From Kribbella antibiotica (GTDB lineage Bacteria > Actinomycetota > Actinomycetes > Propionibacteriales > Kribbellaceae), in the NCBI RefSeq assembly GCF_004349055.1, contig NZ_SMKX01000027.1, positions 16,888 to 80,887 on the forward strand: 64,000 nucleotides of DNA, written 5' to 3'. The notes beneath the pieces were generated by a model. It saw only the letters and a program-made list of their open reading frames with translations. It searched no databases and had not been told where the DNA came from. This document shows, one piece after another, positions 16,767 to 26,717 of this stretch. A program made the position numbers and the translations under genes. Positions within the stretch are counted from its first letter, which is position 1, and every line of letters starts with the position of its first letter.

Positions 16767-17621
16767 ATGAAGACACCAGTCACCGTCCTCGGCCTGGGAG
16801 CGATGGGAACCGCCCTCGCCCAGGCCTTTCTGGCCGCCGGCCACCCGACCACCGTCTGGAACCGCACCCCCGGCCGCTCCCCCGAACTCACCGATGCCGT
16901 CCGCGCGAGCACTGTGGCCGAGGCGGTCGCCGCCAGCCCCCTCGTGATCGTCTGTCTGCTCGTCGACACGACTGTTCACGACGCCCTCGAAGGCGTTGAC
17001 CTCACTGGCAAGGTGATCGCCAACCTCACCAACAGCACTCCGGACCAGGCCCGTGCGCTCGAAGCCACGCTGGCGGGAGCCACCTACCTGGACGGCGGGA
17101 TCATGGCGGTCCCGGCGATGATCGGCGGTCCGCACGCGTTCATCCTGTACAGCGGAGACTCCGCCGCGTTCGAACGCCATCAGGCCGATCTCGCCGTACT
17201 GGCTCGCCCCCTGTACGTCGGTGCTGACGCCGGCCTGGCCGCTTTGTACGACATCGCGTTGCTGAGCGCGATGTACGGGATGTTCGGTGGTGCCGAGCAC
17301 GCCCTGGCCCTGATGCACAGCGCGAAGATCCCGGCCGTCGAGTTCACCGAGCAATTGCTCGTCCCCTGGCTGACCGCGATGCTCGGCTCGCTCCCTCGCA
17401 TCGCAGCGGACCTCGACAATCCGTCGCAGGCTGCGGCAGCCGGATCGAACCTGGCCATGCAGGCCGCGGCCTTCCACAACCTCATCGACACAGCGGTCGC
17501 CCAGGGCGTCGACCCCAGCCTGCTCACACCGATGGGCGAGCTGCTGCAGAAGGCGGTTGCCACTGGTCATGGCGACGAGGACATGGCCGCCACGATCCGG
17601 TTGCTCAAGACGAACGTGTAG
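16767..17621 (+). CDS. NADPH-dependent imine reductase-like dehydrogenase
   Basis: 284 aa from ATG 16767. The Rossmann motif GLGAMG is at 9-14. WNRTPGR at 31-37 is the NRT pattern that prefers NADPH over NADH. YLDGGIMAVPAMIG and the YDIALLSAMYGMFGG helix match the imine reductase (IRED) branch of the beta-hydroxyacid dehydrogenase superfamily. Asp162 in that helix is where I expect the catalytic Asp/Tyr of IREDs, and the usual beta-hydroxyacid dehydrogenase lysine is not evident. The natural substrate is unknown. The gene is inserted between infA and map, opposite to their strand, behind a palindromic operator. Confidence 0.8.
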   Translation: MKTPVTVLGLGAMGTALAQAFLAAGHPTTVWNRTPGRSPELTDAVRASTVAEAVAASPLVIVCLLVDTTVHDALEGVDLTGKVIANLTNSTPDQARALEATLAGATYLDGGIMAVPAMIGGPHAFILYSGDSAAFERHQADLAVLARPLYVGADAGLAALYDIALLSAMYGMFGGAEHALALMHSAKIPAVEFTEQLLVPWLTAMLGSLPRIAADLDNPSQAAAAGSNLAMQAAAFHNLIDTAVAQGVDPSLLTPMGELLQKAVATGHGDEDMAATIRLLKTNV

Positions 17622-18384
17622 CCGCCCACTGCTCACCCTCGCGCCATAGCTGCTCGGGCATCAGGTCCAGCAGATCGCAGGCCGCATCGAGATGCGCGAG
17701 CGCCGTGGTCGTGTCCCGGTACGCCGGGAAGATCGCCACGAACCGGCGTCCCTCGCAACTGAACCCGAACGGGGCAACGCCGTTGAGCACCTCGACCGCA
17801 TTGGCGTGCAGCAGCGCCTGCGCGTGGTCCTCCCGGCCGTTGAAGAGGTCGTAGCGGACAGGCAGCCCGGCAACGTCCAATCGCAGCGGCAGCAGGCTGG
17901 CGGCCGCGACCGCCCCGAGCCCGGCCGGCAGTACCTGCAGCGGCGGCAGCGGGCGGTCGATCTGGAGATCGAGGAAGTCGAAGCCAAGGTTCCGGCGCCG
18001 GACGCGGTGCCGGAACTCACCGGTGACGAACTCACGACCGCGGTGCCGCCCGGAGGTCACCTCGGCGACCTCGGCCGCCGGATCCAGGTCGAACGGCGGG
18101 AACGGCCAGCGCTCTAGCACCTCGGGACCGGCCGCCGAGATCCGCCAGCCCAGCTCGCGGGCAGCGCGCGCCCACGCCTTCTGCAGCTTGCCGTCGGCCA
18201 TCCGCATCGCCAGCGTGAACGCGAGCAGCACTGCGAACCAGGCAAGCATGAACCAGCCCACCCAGCGCGGCTCCACCAGCAGCCCGACGATCACCAGCGG
18301 TACGGCGACCGCGAACCAGATCACGTAGACGAGAACGGATCCCTGCCGCAGTTGCCAGGCCAGTGCTGGCCGGAGCCGGGTCAA
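17605..18384 (-). CDS. Membrane-associated protein of unknown function
   Basis: About 259 aa if started at TTG 18384, which overlaps the preceding stop (TTGA); an ATG at 18438 would add 18 residues and overlap more. Two membrane segments lie near the N-terminus (VLVYVIWFAVAVPLVIVGLL, then GWFMLAWFAVLLAFTLAM). The remaining ~180 residues are soluble with no family I recognise. The 3' end overlaps the convergent imine-reductase-like gene by 17 nt. It is co-directional and coupled with the DUF1707 gene. Confidence 0.7.
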   Translation of the reverse strand: MTRLRPALAWQLRQGSVLVYVIWFAVAVPLVIVGLLVEPRWVGWFMLAWFAVLLAFTLAMRMADGKLQKAWARAARELGWRISAAGPEVLERWPFPPFDLDPAAEVAEVTSGRHRGREFVTGEFRHRVRRRNLGFDFLDLQIDRPLPPLQVLPAGLGAVAAASLLPLRLDVAGLPVRYDLFNGREDHAQALLHANAVEVLNGVAPFGFSCEGRRFVAIFPAYRDTTTALAHLDAACDLLDLMPEQLWREGEQWAATRSS

Positions 18385-18830
18385 CGGCGCTTTCCGAGAC
18401 TGCCGAGGGCGATGAAGGCCCATGGGATCAGCAGCCACACCGGCCAGAAGTTCGGCCAGTTCCCGCCGTGGGCGACCCCGATCACGAACCAGATCACGAC
18501 GTTGATCAGGACAACACCGGTGAACCCACCACCCAGCGCCAGCAGTCCGCCCTTGCCACGCGGCTGCACTTCCTTCGACGGGAACTCCCCCGGTGCAGGC
18601 GCCGGCTTCTGATCCTGAACAGCAGCGGGCGTCTCGTAGGTCCGCACAGCCGGCAGGTCGCGCACCAGCGGCTCCAGCTCGCCGTACGTCTGCACGGTGT
18701 AGAGCTGGTCGAGGCGCGACGAGAACTCAAGCTGATCCAGCCGACCGTCGGCGAAGGCGTCCCGCAAGCGACCGGCGATCTTTTCGCGGTCGGTTTCGGT
18801 GAATCGCTGGTGCGGCTGGTACTGGGACAT
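18381..18830 (-). CDS. DUF1707 domain membrane protein
   Basis: 149 aa. Residues about 10-60 match DUF1707, a short helical domain common in actinobacteria: TDREKIAGRLRDAFADGRLD, then EFSSRLDQLYTVQTYGEL. A Pro/Lys linker follows, then two membrane segments (LLALGGGFTGVVLINVVIWF and FWPVWLLIPWAFIALGSLG). Function is unknown; DUF1707 is often joined to membrane segments. It is coupled to the downstream membrane protein. Confidence 0.85.
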   Translation of the reverse strand: MSQYQPHQRFTETDREKIAGRLRDAFADGRLDQLEFSSRLDQLYTVQTYGELEPLVRDLPAVRTYETPAAVQDQKPAPAPGEFPSKEVQPRGKGGLLALGGGFTGVVLINVVIWFVIGVAHGGNWPNFWPVWLLIPWAFIALGSLGKRR

Positions 18831-18922
18831 GCCTCAAGTGTGCCTCAGCGCACGGGCCGCCGCGTCCCCCGATGGACGGACCCCGCCCATCGTCGTACCG
18901 GTTGACAGCTCAGTCGGCCGGG

Positions 18923-19747
18923 TCAGTCAGCCAGCGCGCCGCAGGTGACGCCGAGCTCGGCCAGCTTGGCCGCACCGCCGTCCAGCGACGTCAGCACCCA
19001 CGGCCCTTGCGGAGTGAGCGTGAAGGTGTGCTCGGTGTGAGCGGCCGCGAGACCGTCGTCGGTCACCACGGTCCAGTCGTCGTCGAGCGTGTGGTTGTCC
19101 TGCTTGCCCAGCGTCAGCATCGGCTCGACCGCGAGGGCCAGACCTTCGACCAGCTTCGGGCCGCGCCCGGCCTTGCCGAAGTTCGGTACGTTCGGCGGCT
19201 GGTGCATCGCCGAACCGATCCCGTGCCCGACAAAGTCCTCGACAATCCCGTACGACGAGTTGGCGCGCACGTGGGCCTCGACGGCTGCCGAGATGTCGGT
19301 CAACCGGCCGCCGAGCTTGGCGGCCGCGAAGCCGCGCCACATCGACTCCTCGCAGATCCGGGCCAGCTCGAGCAGGTCGTCGCCGACCGCGCCGACCGGC
19401 ACCGTGATCGCGGCATCGCCGTGCCACCCGTTCACGATCGCACCACAGTCGATCGAGATCAGGTCGCCTTCGACGAGTACCCGCTCGCCGGGGATGCCGT
19501 GCACGACCTCGTCGTTCACCGACGCACAGATCGAGCCGGTGAAGCCGTGGTACCCCTTGAACGACGGGGTGGCACCGGAGGACCGGATGTTGTCCTCGGC
19601 GATCGCATCGAGCTCACCGGTACTGATCCCGGGCTTGACCGCCTCCCGGAGCAGCTCCAGCGTGCGGCCGACCACCAGGCCGGCCGCACGCATGGCCAGG
19701 ATTTGCTCGCGGGTCTTGATCTCGATCCCGCGGTCCCTAAAAATCAC
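18923..19747 (-). CDS. map: Methionine aminopeptidase, type I
   Basis: Removes the initiator methionine from nascent proteins. 274 aa. The five metal ligands are visible as Asp100, Asp111, His175, Glu208 and Glu239, in the motifs SIDCG, GDAA, GHGIG, VEPM and HTEH, with substrate-binding His83 in VVHGIPG. No N-terminal zinc-finger extension is present. It follows adk by 30 nt in the classic secY-adk-map order. Confidence 0.97.
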   Translation of the reverse strand: MIFRDRGIEIKTREQILAMRAAGLVVGRTLELLREAVKPGISTGELDAIAEDNIRSSGATPSFKGYHGFTGSICASVNDEVVHGIPGERVLVEGDLISIDCGAIVNGWHGDAAITVPVGAVGDDLLELARICEESMWRGFAAAKLGGRLTDISAAVEAHVRANSSYGIVEDFVGHGIGSAMHQPPNVPNFGKAGRGPKLVEGLALAVEPMLTLGKQDNHTLDDDWTVVTDDGLAAAHTEHTFTLTPQGPWVLTSLDGGAAKLAELGVTCGALAD

Positions 19748-19777
19748 TGCAGATCATTTCCGCTTCTGTTGCTCGTG

Positions 19778-20350
19778 TTACTCGGTGATCGACTTCAGCG
19801 CGGCGATGACGCGCTCGCTGACCTCGTCGATCTCGCCGACGCCGTCCACCTCGACCAGCAACCCGCGCTGGCCGTACACGGCCAGCAGCGGCTTGGTCTC
19901 GGCGACGTACACGTCCTGACGGTGCCGGATGACCTCTTCCGAGTCATCTGTGCGGCCGTCGGTGTGGGCGCGCTTGGACATCCGGTCCACCAGTACGTCG
20001 ATGTCGGCGACCAGCGCCACCACCGCGTCCAGCTTGTGGCCGTGTGCGGCCAGGATGTCGTCCAGCGTGCCCACCTGGGCGAGGGTGCGCGGGTACCCGT
20101 CGAGCAGGAACCCGTCACCGGCGTCGGCCTCCGACAACCGGTCCCGCACCATCGCGTTGGTGACCTCGTCGGGGACATAGTCCCCGGCGTCCATGAAGCG
20201 CTTGGCCTCGAGCCCGAGCGGCGTCTCGTCCTTCACGTTCGCTCGGAAGATGTCGCCGGTGGACACGGCCGGGATATTCAGGCGTTCCGCAAGCACCTTT
20301 GCCTGCGTGCCCTTGCCCGCCCCGGGCGGACCCATCAGCAACAGTCTCAT
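19778..20350 (-). CDS. adk: Adenylate kinase
   Basis: Interconverts ATP + AMP with 2 ADP. 190 aa, the short form lacking the extended zinc-type lid. The P-loop GPPGAGKGT is at 7-15, the AMP site is [10 protein letters not shown] and the [11 protein letters not shown] strand is present. Its ATG shares one base with the secY stop (TGATG), indicating translational coupling. Confidence 0.97.
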   Translation of the reverse strand: MRLLLMGPPGAGKGTQAKVLAERLNIPAVSTGDIFRANVKDETPLGLEAKRFMDAGDYVPDEVTNAMVRDRLSEADAGDGFLLDGYPRTLAQVGTLDDILAAHGHKLDAVVALVADIDVLVDRMSKRAHTDGRTDDSEEVIRHRQDVYVAETKPLLAVYGQRGLLVEVDGVGEIDEVSERVIAALKSITE

Positions 20351-21651
20351 CAGCGCAAGAACCCTTCGTAGTTACGTTGCTGCAGCTGAGACTCGATCTG
20401 CTTCACCGTGTCCAGGCCCACGCCGACCATGATCAGGATCGACGTACCACCGAAGGGGAAGTTCTGGTTCGCACCGGCCAGGACCAGGGCGATCAGCGGA
20501 ATCAGCGACAGCACGGCCAGGTAGATGGCACCCGGCAGAGTGATGCGGTTCAGCACGTACGCCAAGTATTCCTCGGTCGGCCGGCCGGCCCGGATACCCG
20601 GGATGAAGCCGCCGTACTTCTTCATGTTGTCCGCGACTTCCTTCGGGTTGAAGGTGATCGAGACGTAGAAGTAGGTGAAGAACAGGATCAAGGCGACGTA
20701 CGTAGCCATGTAAATGGGGTGGTCGCCCTTGACCAGGTTCCCTTGGATCCATTGCGCCCAGGGTTTGTCGGCCTGGAACTGGCTGACAAGAACTGGGAGA
20801 TACAGCAGGCTGGAGGCGAAGATGACCGGGATGACGCCGGCCTGGTTCACCTTCAGCGGGATGTAGGTGGAGGTCCCACCGAACATCTTGCGACCGACCA
20901 TCCGCTTGGCGTACTGCACCGGGATCCGGCGCTGTGCCTGCTCGATGAAGATGACCGCGGCCATGATCACCAGGCCGACGGCGATCACGATGACGAAGGT
21001 CGCGATGCCCTTCTGCTTGCGGATGCTCCACAGGTTCGTGGGGAAGGTCGCGACGATCTGGGTGAAGATCAGGATCGACATGCCGTTACCGACACCACGG
21101 TCGGTGATCAGCTCGCCGAGCCACATGATGACGCCGGTGCCTGCGGTCATGGTGAGCACCATGATCGAGACGTGGAACCAGTCGTCCTTGTACAGGAGCG
21201 GCTCGACGCAGCCCTGGAACAGCCGGCCCGGGGTCCGGGCCAGTGCCACGAACGCGGTCGACTGCAGGATCGCCAGACCGACGGTCAGGAATCGGGTGTA
21301 CTGGGTGATCTTCGACTGGCCCGCCTGGCCTTCCTTCTTCAGCGACTCCAGCCGCGGGATGACCACGGTGAGCAGCTGCAGAATGATGCTGGCGGTGATG
21401 TACGGCATGATGCCGAGGGCGAAAATCGCGAGCTGAAGCAGCGCGCCGCCGGAGAACAGGTTGATCAAGTTGTAGAGATTGGCGTTCGCGCCGGTCTCAG
21501 ATCCCTTGATACACGTGTGCAGCGACTGGACGTTCACGCCGGGGGCCGGCACGACGGAGCCGATCCGGAAGATCACGACGATGAAGAGCACGAACAAGAT
21601 CTTCCGGCGCAGGTCCGGAGTCTTGAACGCGTTGGCAAAGGCGCCTAACAC
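20350..21651 (-). CDS. secY: Preprotein translocase subunit SecY
   Basis: Ten-helix channel of the Sec translocon. I start at GTG 21651, where [20 protein letters not shown] begins, because GGAGG lies 6 nt upstream and the 433-aa product matches the family length; the frame is open a further 36 codons. The plug/TM2 region [20 protein letters not shown] and cytoplasmic loop [17 protein letters not shown] are diagnostic. The gap from rplO holds a large two-part hairpin. Confidence 0.97.
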   Translation of the reverse strand: MLGAFANAFKTPDLRRKILFVLFIVVIFRIGSVVPAPGVNVQSLHTCIKGSETGANANLYNLINLFSGGALLQLAIFALGIMPYITASIILQLLTVVIPRLESLKKEGQAGQSKITQYTRFLTVGLAILQSTAFVALARTPGRLFQGCVEPLLYKDDWFHVSIMVLTMTAGTGVIMWLGELITDRGVGNGMSILIFTQIVATFPTNLWSIRKQKGIATFVIVIAVGLVIMAAVIFIEQAQRRIPVQYAKRMVGRKMFGGTSTYIPLKVNQAGVIPVIFASSLLYLPVLVSQFQADKPWAQWIQGNLVKGDHPIYMATYVALILFFTYFYVSITFNPKEVADNMKKYGGFIPGIRAGRPTEEYLAYVLNRITLPGAIYLAVLSLIPLIALVLAGANQNFPFGGTSILIMVGVGLDTVKQIESQLQQRNYEGFLR

Positions 21652-21723
21652 CCTGTCCTCCCACATGTTTCCTCTGCCCCGGGCAGGGCAGGGGTCTGGC
21701 ATAGCAGCCGGGCAAGAGACGAA

Positions 21724-21778
21724 CCAGGGCCCGTCCGACCGGTGCAGAGTATCAAGCACCGGGCGTTACGGGCCCTGG
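21724..21778 (-). promoter_or_regulatory. Two-part hairpin between rplO and secY
   Basis: An outer perfect 11-bp stem (CCAGGGCCCGT 21724-21734 with ACGGGCCCTGG 21768-21778) encloses an inner perfect 7-bp stem (CCGGTGC 21739-21745 with GCACCGG 21756-21762) and a 10-nt loop. On the minus strand it follows the rplO stop directly. The T run is weak, so it may attenuate rather than stop transcription into secY. Confidence 0.7.
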
Positions 21779-21786
21779 ACCGCATG

Positions 21787-22227
21787 TCACACCTTGGTGG
21801 TAGTTCCTCCGGCGGCCTGGATCTTGTCCAGAGCCGACTTCGAGAACTTGTGCGCCGAGATCTGCAGAGCGACGGTCAGTTCGCCGTCACCCAGTACCTT
21901 CACCGGCTGACCACGACGGACCGCACCCTTGGCCACGAGTTCGGCAATGCCGATCTCGCCACCTTCGGGGAACAGTTGTCCGAGCTTGTCCAGGTTAACG
22001 ACCTGGAACTCCACTCGGTTCCTGCTCGTGAAGCCCTTCAGCTTCGGAAGCCGCATGTGCTGCGGCATCTGGCCACCCTCGAAGTACTCGGGGATGTTGT
22101 TACGGGCCTTGCTGCCCTTGGTACCGCGACCGGCCGTCTTACCCTTGCTGCCCTCACCGCGACCCTTACGGATCTTGGTGGACTTGGCACCGGGCGCCGG
22201 ACGCAGGTGATGAACCTTCAGCGCCAT
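21787..22227 (-). CDS. rplO: 50S ribosomal protein L15
   Basis: 146 aa from ATG 22227 ([18 protein letters not shown]), 1 nt after the rpmD stop. L15 organises the central 50S. The Gly/Lys-rich segment [20 protein letters not shown] and [18 protein letters not shown] are diagnostic. Upstream in-frame codons lie inside rpmD and are excluded. Confidence 0.97.
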   Translation of the reverse strand: MALKVHHLRPAPGAKSTKIRKGRGEGSKGKTAGRGTKGSKARNNIPEYFEGGQMPQHMRLPKLKGFTSRNRVEFQVVNLDKLGQLFPEGGEIGIAELVAKGAVRRGQPVKVLGDGELTVALQISAHKFSKSALDKIQAAGGTTTKV

Positions 22228-22228
22228 G

Positions 22229-22411
22229 TCAGTCGACCTCCTCGACGGTGATGAGGTGGCGAACCGCGCGAACCATGCCACGCACCTCGGGACGATCCTC
22301 GTGGACGGCGCTGTCGCCGATCCGCTTGACGCCCAGGGTCCGCAGCGTGTCGCGCTGGTTCTGCTTGCCACCGATGCCGGAACGGGTCTGAGTCACCTTC
22401 AAGCGTGCCAT
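22229..22411 (-). CDS. rpmD: 50S ribosomal protein L30
   Basis: 60 aa from ATG 22411, reading [20 protein letters not shown] and ending LITVEEVD, the compact bacterial L30. Its ATG shares one base with the rpsE stop and its own stop is 1 nt before rplO. Confidence 0.97.
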   Translation of the reverse strand: MARLKVTQTRSGIGGKQNQRDTLRTLGVKRIGDSAVHEDRPEVRGMVRAVRHLITVEEVD

Positions 22412-23010
22412 CAGGATGCGACCTCCGCCCGCGCCTTCAGCAGTGCCGCCGGAGCGACGTGCTCGACCGGCATACCACGGCGTGCGGCCACGGCCTCCGG
22501 CGTCTCCAGACCCTGCAGCGCAGCCACCGTGGCGTGAACCACGTTGATCGCGTTGGAGGATCCCAGCGACTTGCTGAGGATGTCGTGGATCCCGGCGCAC
22601 TCCAGTACGGCGCGCACCGAGCCACCCGCGATCACACCGGTACCGGGAGCGGCCGGACGCAGCATGACAACGCCTGCTGCCTTCTCGCCCTGGACCGGGT
22701 GCGGGATGGTGCCCTGGATCCGCGGCACCTTGAAGAACGACTTCTTGGCCTCCTCGACACCCTTGGCGATCGCCGCGGGCACCTCCTTGGCCTTGCCGTA
22801 ACCCACACCGACGGTGCCTTCGCCGTCGCCGACGACCACGAGGGCGGTGAAGCTGAAGCGACGACCACCCTTCACGACCTTGGCGACACGGTTGATGGCT
22901 ACCACGCGCTCGATGTAGGCGGTCTTGTCAGCTGCCGCACCACGACCTCCGTCGCGGCCGCGGCGCTCACCACCGGCGCCGCCTCCGCGACGCTGCTGGC
23001 CTCCGCTCAT
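22411..23010 (-). CDS. rpsE: 30S ribosomal protein S5
   Basis: S5 supports decoding accuracy and mRNA entry. 199 aa with a Gly/Arg-rich, probably disordered N-terminus of about 35 residues, then the double-stranded-RNA-binding part ([20 protein letters not shown]) and GSARAVLE-type core ([20 protein letters not shown]). It lies 31 nt after rplR. Confidence 0.97.
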   Translation of the reverse strand: MSGGQQRRGGGAGGERRGRDGGRGAAADKTAYIERVVAINRVAKVVKGGRRFSFTALVVVGDGEGTVGVGYGKAKEVPAAIAKGVEEAKKSFFKVPRIQGTIPHPVQGEKAAGVVMLRPAAPGTGVIAGGSVRAVLECAGIHDILSKSLGSSNAINVVHATVAALQGLETPEAVAARRGMPVEHVAPAALLKARAEVAS

Positions 23011-23041
23011 TTCGAACTACCTTCTTCCATTTTCGTCGCCA

Positions 23042-23425
23042 TCAGAAGCCAAGCCCGTTCTCACGGGCGGCGTCTGCCAGTGCCGCGATGCGGCCGTGGT
23101 ACTTGTTGCCGGCCCGGTCGAAGACGACCGAGTCGATACCCGCGGCCTTGGCACGGTCGGCGATCAGGCTGCCGACAGTCTTGGCCTTGTCCGTCTTGTT
23201 GTCCGACGCACCGCGCAGGTCGGCCTCCATGGTGGAGGCGGACACCAGCGTCTTGCCGGCCACGTCGTCGATGACCTGAGCGAACAGGTGCTTCGCCGAC
23301 TTGCTGACCACCAGGCGCGGCCGCTCGGCCGTACCGTTGATCTTCTTCCGCACGCGGATCTGGCGGCGCAGACGCGACGCCGTCTTCTTGGCGGAGTGCT
23401 TGTTGTGACGCAGTCCGATCGCCAT
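23042..23425 (-). CDS. rplR: 50S ribosomal protein L18
   Basis: L18 binds 5S rRNA in the central protuberance. 127 aa, with the basic N-terminus [20 protein letters not shown], then [20 protein letters not shown] and the terminal [14 protein letters not shown] typical of the family. It lies 2 nt after rplF. Confidence 0.97.
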   Translation of the reverse strand: MAIGLRHNKHSAKKTASRLRRQIRVRKKINGTAERPRLVVSKSAKHLFAQVIDDVAGKTLVSASTMEADLRGASDNKTDKAKTVGSLIADRAKAAGIDSVVFDRAGNKYHGRIAALADAARENGLGF

Positions 23426-23427
23426 GG

Positions 23428-23970
23428 TTACTTACCAGCCTTTCCGACCTTGCGGCGGACCTGCTCGCCGGCGTACCGCACACCCTTGCCCTTGTACGGC
23501 TCGGGCTTGCGCAGCTTGCGGATGTTGGCAGCGACCTCGCCGACCGACTGCTTGTCGATGCCGACGACCGAGAACTTGGTCGGGGCTTCGACGTTGAACG
23601 TGATCCCCTCGGGGGCATCCACGGTGATCGTGTGGCTGTACCCGAGCGAGAACTCCAGCTGGGTCGGTCCCTTGGACAGGACGCGGTACCCGACGCCGAC
23701 GATCTCGAGCTTCTTCTCGTAGCCGTCCGTCACGCCGGTCACCAGGTTGGCGATCAGGGTGCGGGACAGGCCGTGCAGTTCCTTGCTCTTACGCTGCTCG
23801 TCCGGACGCGAAACGGCGATCGTGCCGTCCTCGTCGCGAGCGACCGCGATGGGCTCCGCAACAACGTGCGAGAGCTGACCCTTGGGGCCCTTCACGGTGA
23901 CCGTCTGGCCGTCGATCGTGACGTCGACGCCGGACGGGACCGTGATCGGGAGCTTACCGATGCGAGACAT
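23428..23970 (-). CDS. rplF: 50S ribosomal protein L6
   Basis: 180 aa, two copies of the L6 fold, near the GTPase centre. It starts [19 protein letters not shown]; the second half has [20 protein letters not shown] and the terminal motif [13 protein letters not shown]. It lies 27 nt after rpsH. Confidence 0.98.
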   Translation of the reverse strand: MSRIGKLPITVPSGVDVTIDGQTVTVKGPKGQLSHVVAEPIAVARDEDGTIAVSRPDEQRKSKELHGLSRTLIANLVTGVTDGYEKKLEIVGVGYRVLSKGPTQLEFSLGYSHTITVDAPEGITFNVEAPTKFSVVGIDKQSVGEVAANIRKLRKPEPYKGKGVRYAGEQVRRKVGKAGK

Positions 23971-23997
23971 GAGAGTGGTCCTCCTTCCGGTTCTTCG

Positions 23998-24405
23998 TCA
24001 CCAGACGTAGGCGAGGACTTCCCCGCCAACGCCCTTGTGCTTGGCCTGACGGTCGGTCAGCAGTCCCTGGGACGTCGAGATGATCGCGACACCCAGGCCA
24101 CCGAGGACCTTCGGCAGGTTGGTCGACTTCGCGTAGACCCGCAGGCCCGGCTTCGAGATCCGCCGAACGCCCGCAAGGGAGCGCTCCCGGGTCGGGCCGA
24201 ACTTGAGGTCGACGATCAGGGTCTTGCCGACAGCGCCCTCTTTGGGCTCCTCGACCTTGTAGGAGGAGATGTAACCCTCCTGCTGGAGGATGTCGGCGAT
24301 GCCCTGCTTGATCTTGCTGTACGGCATCGAGGTCGACTCGTGGTACGCCTGGTTGGCGTTGCGCAGACGCGTCAGCATGTCTGCGATCGGGTCGGTCATT
24401 GTCAT
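23998..24405 (-). CDS. rpsH: 30S ribosomal protein S8
   Basis: S8 binds the central domain of 16S rRNA and in E. coli also represses the spc operon; no such site was identified here. 135 aa beginning [20 protein letters not shown]; the second ATG (24399) is an equally possible start. The C-terminal [20 protein letters not shown] is diagnostic. A 91-nt gap separates it from rpsN. Confidence 0.97.
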   Translation of the reverse strand: MTMTDPIADMLTRLRNANQAYHESTSMPYSKIKQGIADILQQEGYISSYKVEEPKEGAVGKTLIVDLKFGPTRERSLAGVRRISKPGLRVYAKSTNLPKVLGGLGVAIISTSQGLLTDRQAKHKGVGGEVLAYVW

Positions 24406-24496
24406 GGCCTGGGGCCTCTTTCCCGCCGTGGTTTCGCCGTCCGGCGACCTACGGTGACTAGATGATGAAGGGAGAAACGTTCCGGGGTGGAGACGG

Positions 24497-24682
24497 TCAC
24501 CAGCTGGACTTGGTCACACCAGGCAGCTCGCCCCGGTGCGCCATCTCCCGCAGGCAGATCCGGCAGAGGCCGAACTTGCGGAAGACCGCCTTCGGCCGGC
24601 CGCAGCGCTGGCAGCGGGTGTAACCGCGCACCGCGAACTTCGGCGTCCGGGCCTGCTTGACCTTCAGTGCTGTCTTCGCCAC
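24497..24682 (-). CDS. rpsN: 30S ribosomal protein S14, zinc type
   Basis: 61 aa with CxxC pairs in [19 protein letters not shown] and [15 protein letters not shown]: four cysteines that bind zinc, the type Z S14. Actinobacteria often carry an additional zinc-free S14 elsewhere for zinc starvation; none is in this window. It starts 1 nt after the rplE stop. Confidence 0.97.
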   Translation of the reverse strand: MAKTALKVKQARTPKFAVRGYTRCQRCGRPKAVFRKFGLCRICLREMAHRGELPGVTKSSW

Positions 24683-24683
24683 G

Positions 24684-25253
24684 TCAGTTCTCCTTGAACG
24701 GGAAGCCGAGTGCCCGCAGCAGGGCCCGGCCCTCGTCGTCGTTCTTGGCGGTGGTCACCACGGTGATGTCCATGCCGCGGACCCGGTCGATGCGGTCCTG
24801 GTTGATCTCGTGGAACATCACCTGCTCGGTCAGACCGAAGGTGTAGTTCCCGGTGCCGTCGAACTGCTTCGGCGACAGACCGCGGAAGTCGCGGATCCGG
24901 GGCAAGGCCAGCGAGAGCAGCCGGTCCAGGAACTCCCACATCCGGTCGCCACGCAGCGTGACGTGCGTGCCGATCGGCATACCCTCGCGCAGCTTGAACT
25001 GGGCGATGGACTTGCGGGCCTTGGTCACCTGCGGCTTCTGGCCGGTGATCGCGGTCAGGTCCTTGACGGCACCGTCGATCAGCTTGGAGTCACGGGCCGC
25101 CTCGCCGACGCCCATGTTCACCACGATCTTGGTGAGGCCGGGAACCTGCATCACGTTGGCGTAGCTGAACTCCTCGTTCAGCTGGCCGACGATCTCCTCG
25201 CGGTACTTGGTCTTCAACCGGGGCACAACCCGCTCGGTCACTGTCTCGGTCAT
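24684..25253 (-). CDS. rplE: 50S ribosomal protein L5
   Basis: L5 binds 5S rRNA and contacts P-site tRNA. 189 aa with [40 protein letters not shown] and the terminal [19 protein letters not shown]. The start shares a base with the rplX stop. Confidence 0.98.
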   Translation of the reverse strand: MTETVTERVVPRLKTKYREEIVGQLNEEFSYANVMQVPGLTKIVVNMGVGEAARDSKLIDGAVKDLTAITGQKPQVTKARKSIAQFKLREGMPIGTHVTLRGDRMWEFLDRLLSLALPRIRDFRGLSPKQFDGTGNYTFGLTEQVMFHEINQDRIDRVRGMDITVVTTAKNDDEGRALLRALGFPFKEN

Positions 25254-25642
25254 CAGATCTCCTCGCCCGTACGCCGCGAGATCCGCACGCTCCGGAAACC
25301 GGCGTACGTCGAACCGTCCGGGCGACGCTTCTGCACCTCGACGCGGTTGTAACCGACGCGGGTGGTCACCTTCTGCTTCTTGCCGTCCTTCTCGATCTCG
25401 ACGAGAAGCATCACGTTGGAGACGTGGATCGGGGCTTCCTGGGTGACGATGCCACCCGTGGTGCCGCCGCGCTGGGCCTGCTGCACCTTGGTGTGCTTCT
25501 TGACCCGGTTCACGCCCTCGACGATGACCTTCTCGGCATCCGGCAGGACCTGAATGATCTTGCCTTCGAGACCCTTGGACTTACCGGCGATCACGCGGAC
25601 CTGATCGCCCTTCTTCACGTGCAATTTGCGCTGTGCAGCCAT
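25253..25642 (-). CDS. rplX: 50S ribosomal protein L24
   Basis: 129 aa: a KOW domain ([20 protein letters not shown]) that initiates 50S assembly, then [10 protein letters not shown] and [11 protein letters not shown]. It is about 20 residues longer than E. coli L24, with a basic tail ending RRTGEEI. It lies 1 nt after rplN. Confidence 0.96.
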   Translation of the reverse strand: MAAQRKLHVKKGDQVRVIAGKSKGLEGKIIQVLPDAEKVIVEGVNRVKKHTKVQQAQRGGTTGGIVTQEAPIHVSNVMLLVEIEKDGKKQKVTTRVGYNRVEVQKRRPDGSTYAGFRSVRISRRTGEEI

Positions 25643-25643
25643 C

Positions 25644-26012
25644 TCAGAGCACCTCCGGAGCGAGCGAGATGATCTTCATGAACTTCTTCTCGCGCAGCTC
25701 CCGGCCGACCGGCCCGAAGATGCGGGTACCGCGGGGCTCACCGTCGGCCTTGAGGATCACCGCGGCGTTCTCGTCGAACCGGATGTAGGAGCCGTCCGGA
25801 CGCCGGCGCTCCTTCACGGTGCGAACGATGACTGCCTTGACGACGTCGCCCTTCTTGACGCCGCCGCCCGGGATCGCGTCCTTGACGGTGGCGACGATCG
25901 TGTCACCGACACCGGCGTAGCGCCGACCGGAGCCACCGAGAACCCGGATGCAAAGAATTTCCTTTGCTCCCGTGTTGTCGGCGACCTTCAGTCGCGACTC
26001 CTGCTGGATCAT
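25644..26012 (-). CDS. rplN: 50S ribosomal protein L14
   Basis: 122 aa, the standard L14 ([46 protein letters not shown]), which forms an intersubunit bridge with 16S rRNA. It is the first gene of the spc part: a 121-nt gap with a strong hairpin separates it from rpsQ. Confidence 0.98.
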   Translation of the reverse strand: MIQQESRLKVADNTGAKEILCIRVLGGSGRRYAGVGDTIVATVKDAIPGGGVKKGDVVKAVIVRTVKERRRPDGSYIRFDENAAVILKADGEPRGTRIFGPVGRELREKKFMKIISLAPEVL

Positions 26013-26091
26013 CTGTTGATCTCCTGGTTGTCTCGCTGGTTCTCATTCACATGAGCCTTGCGGAACGAATAATTTCGATTGGTTGCCGGGC

Positions 26092-26124
26092 CCGGTACCG
26101 CGGTGCTGGGCACCGCGGGACCGG
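26092..26124 (-). terminator. Hairpin dividing the S10 and spc groups
   Basis: A 9-bp perfect stem CCGCGGTGC/GCACCGCGG (26098-26106 with 26110-26118, loop TGG) extends, past one mismatch, by CCGGT/ACCGG (26092-26096 with 26120-26124). It starts 9 nt beyond the rpsQ stop in the direction of transcription. The AT-rich stretch after it (26063-26080) may hold an rplN promoter. Confidence 0.7.
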
Positions 26125-26133
26125 CCGGAACGC

Positions 26134-26430
26134 TTACTTGGCCTTCTCGAGGATCTCGACGATGCGCCAGCGCTTGGTCGCCGACAGCGGCCTGGTCTCC
26201 ATCAGGAGGACCCGGTCGCCGATACCGGCGGCATTCTGCTCGTCATGCGCCTTGAGCTTCACCGTACGGCGCAGGACCTTGCCGTAGAGCTTGTGCTTGA
26301 CCCGGTCCTCGACCTCAACGGTGACGGTCTTGTCCATCTTGTCGCTCAGCACCAGACCCTCACGGGTCTTACGCGCGCCACGCGCCTCGGGGGTCGTGCT
26401 CACGGTCTCGTCCTTCACGTTCTCGGTCAT
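26134..26430 (-). CDS. rpsQ: 30S ribosomal protein S17
   Basis: S17 is an early 16S rRNA-binding OB-fold protein. 98 aa; about 18 extra N-terminal residues precede the core [20 protein letters not shown] and [20 protein letters not shown]. It overlaps the rpmC stop by 4 nt (ATGA) and is the last gene before the S10/spc divider. Confidence 0.97.
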   Translation of the reverse strand: MTENVKDETVSTTPEARGARKTREGLVLSDKMDKTVTVEVEDRVKHKLYGKVLRRTVKLKAHDEQNAAGIGDRVLLMETRPLSATKRWRIVEILEKAK

Positions 26431-26717
26431 GCCTTCGCCTCGGCCTTCTCGCTGGTTTCCGCAGTCTCAGTCTCTTCGACCTCAGCTGCGGGAACCGGAG
26501 CGTCGACCTCTTCGGTGATACCGAGCGCACGCTCGGTCAGCACCGTGTAGATGCGGGCGATGTCCTTACGGACGGCACGCAGCCGGCCGTGCGACTCCAG
26601 CTGTCCCGTGGCAGCCTGGAACCGGAGGTTGAACAGCTCCTCCTTGGCTTCACCGAGCTTGCTCAGCAGCTCGTCCCGGCCCAGGTTCCGCAGCTCGGCG
26701 GCGGTCAGGATAGCCAT
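26427..26717 (-). CDS. rpmC: 50S ribosomal protein L29 with acidic tail
   Basis: L29 lies at the polypeptide exit and helps dock trigger factor and SRP. The first ~68 residues are the normal two-helix protein ([20 protein letters not shown], then [17 protein letters not shown]). A tail of about 28 residues rich in Glu, Val, Ala and Thr (from [20 protein letters not shown] onward) takes it to 96 aa, beyond the usual 60-80. Confidence 0.96.
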   Translation of the reverse strand: MAILTAAELRNLGRDELLSKLGEAKEELFNLRFQAATGQLESHGRLRAVRKDIARIYTVLTERALGITEEVDAPVPAAEVEETETAETSEKAEAKA

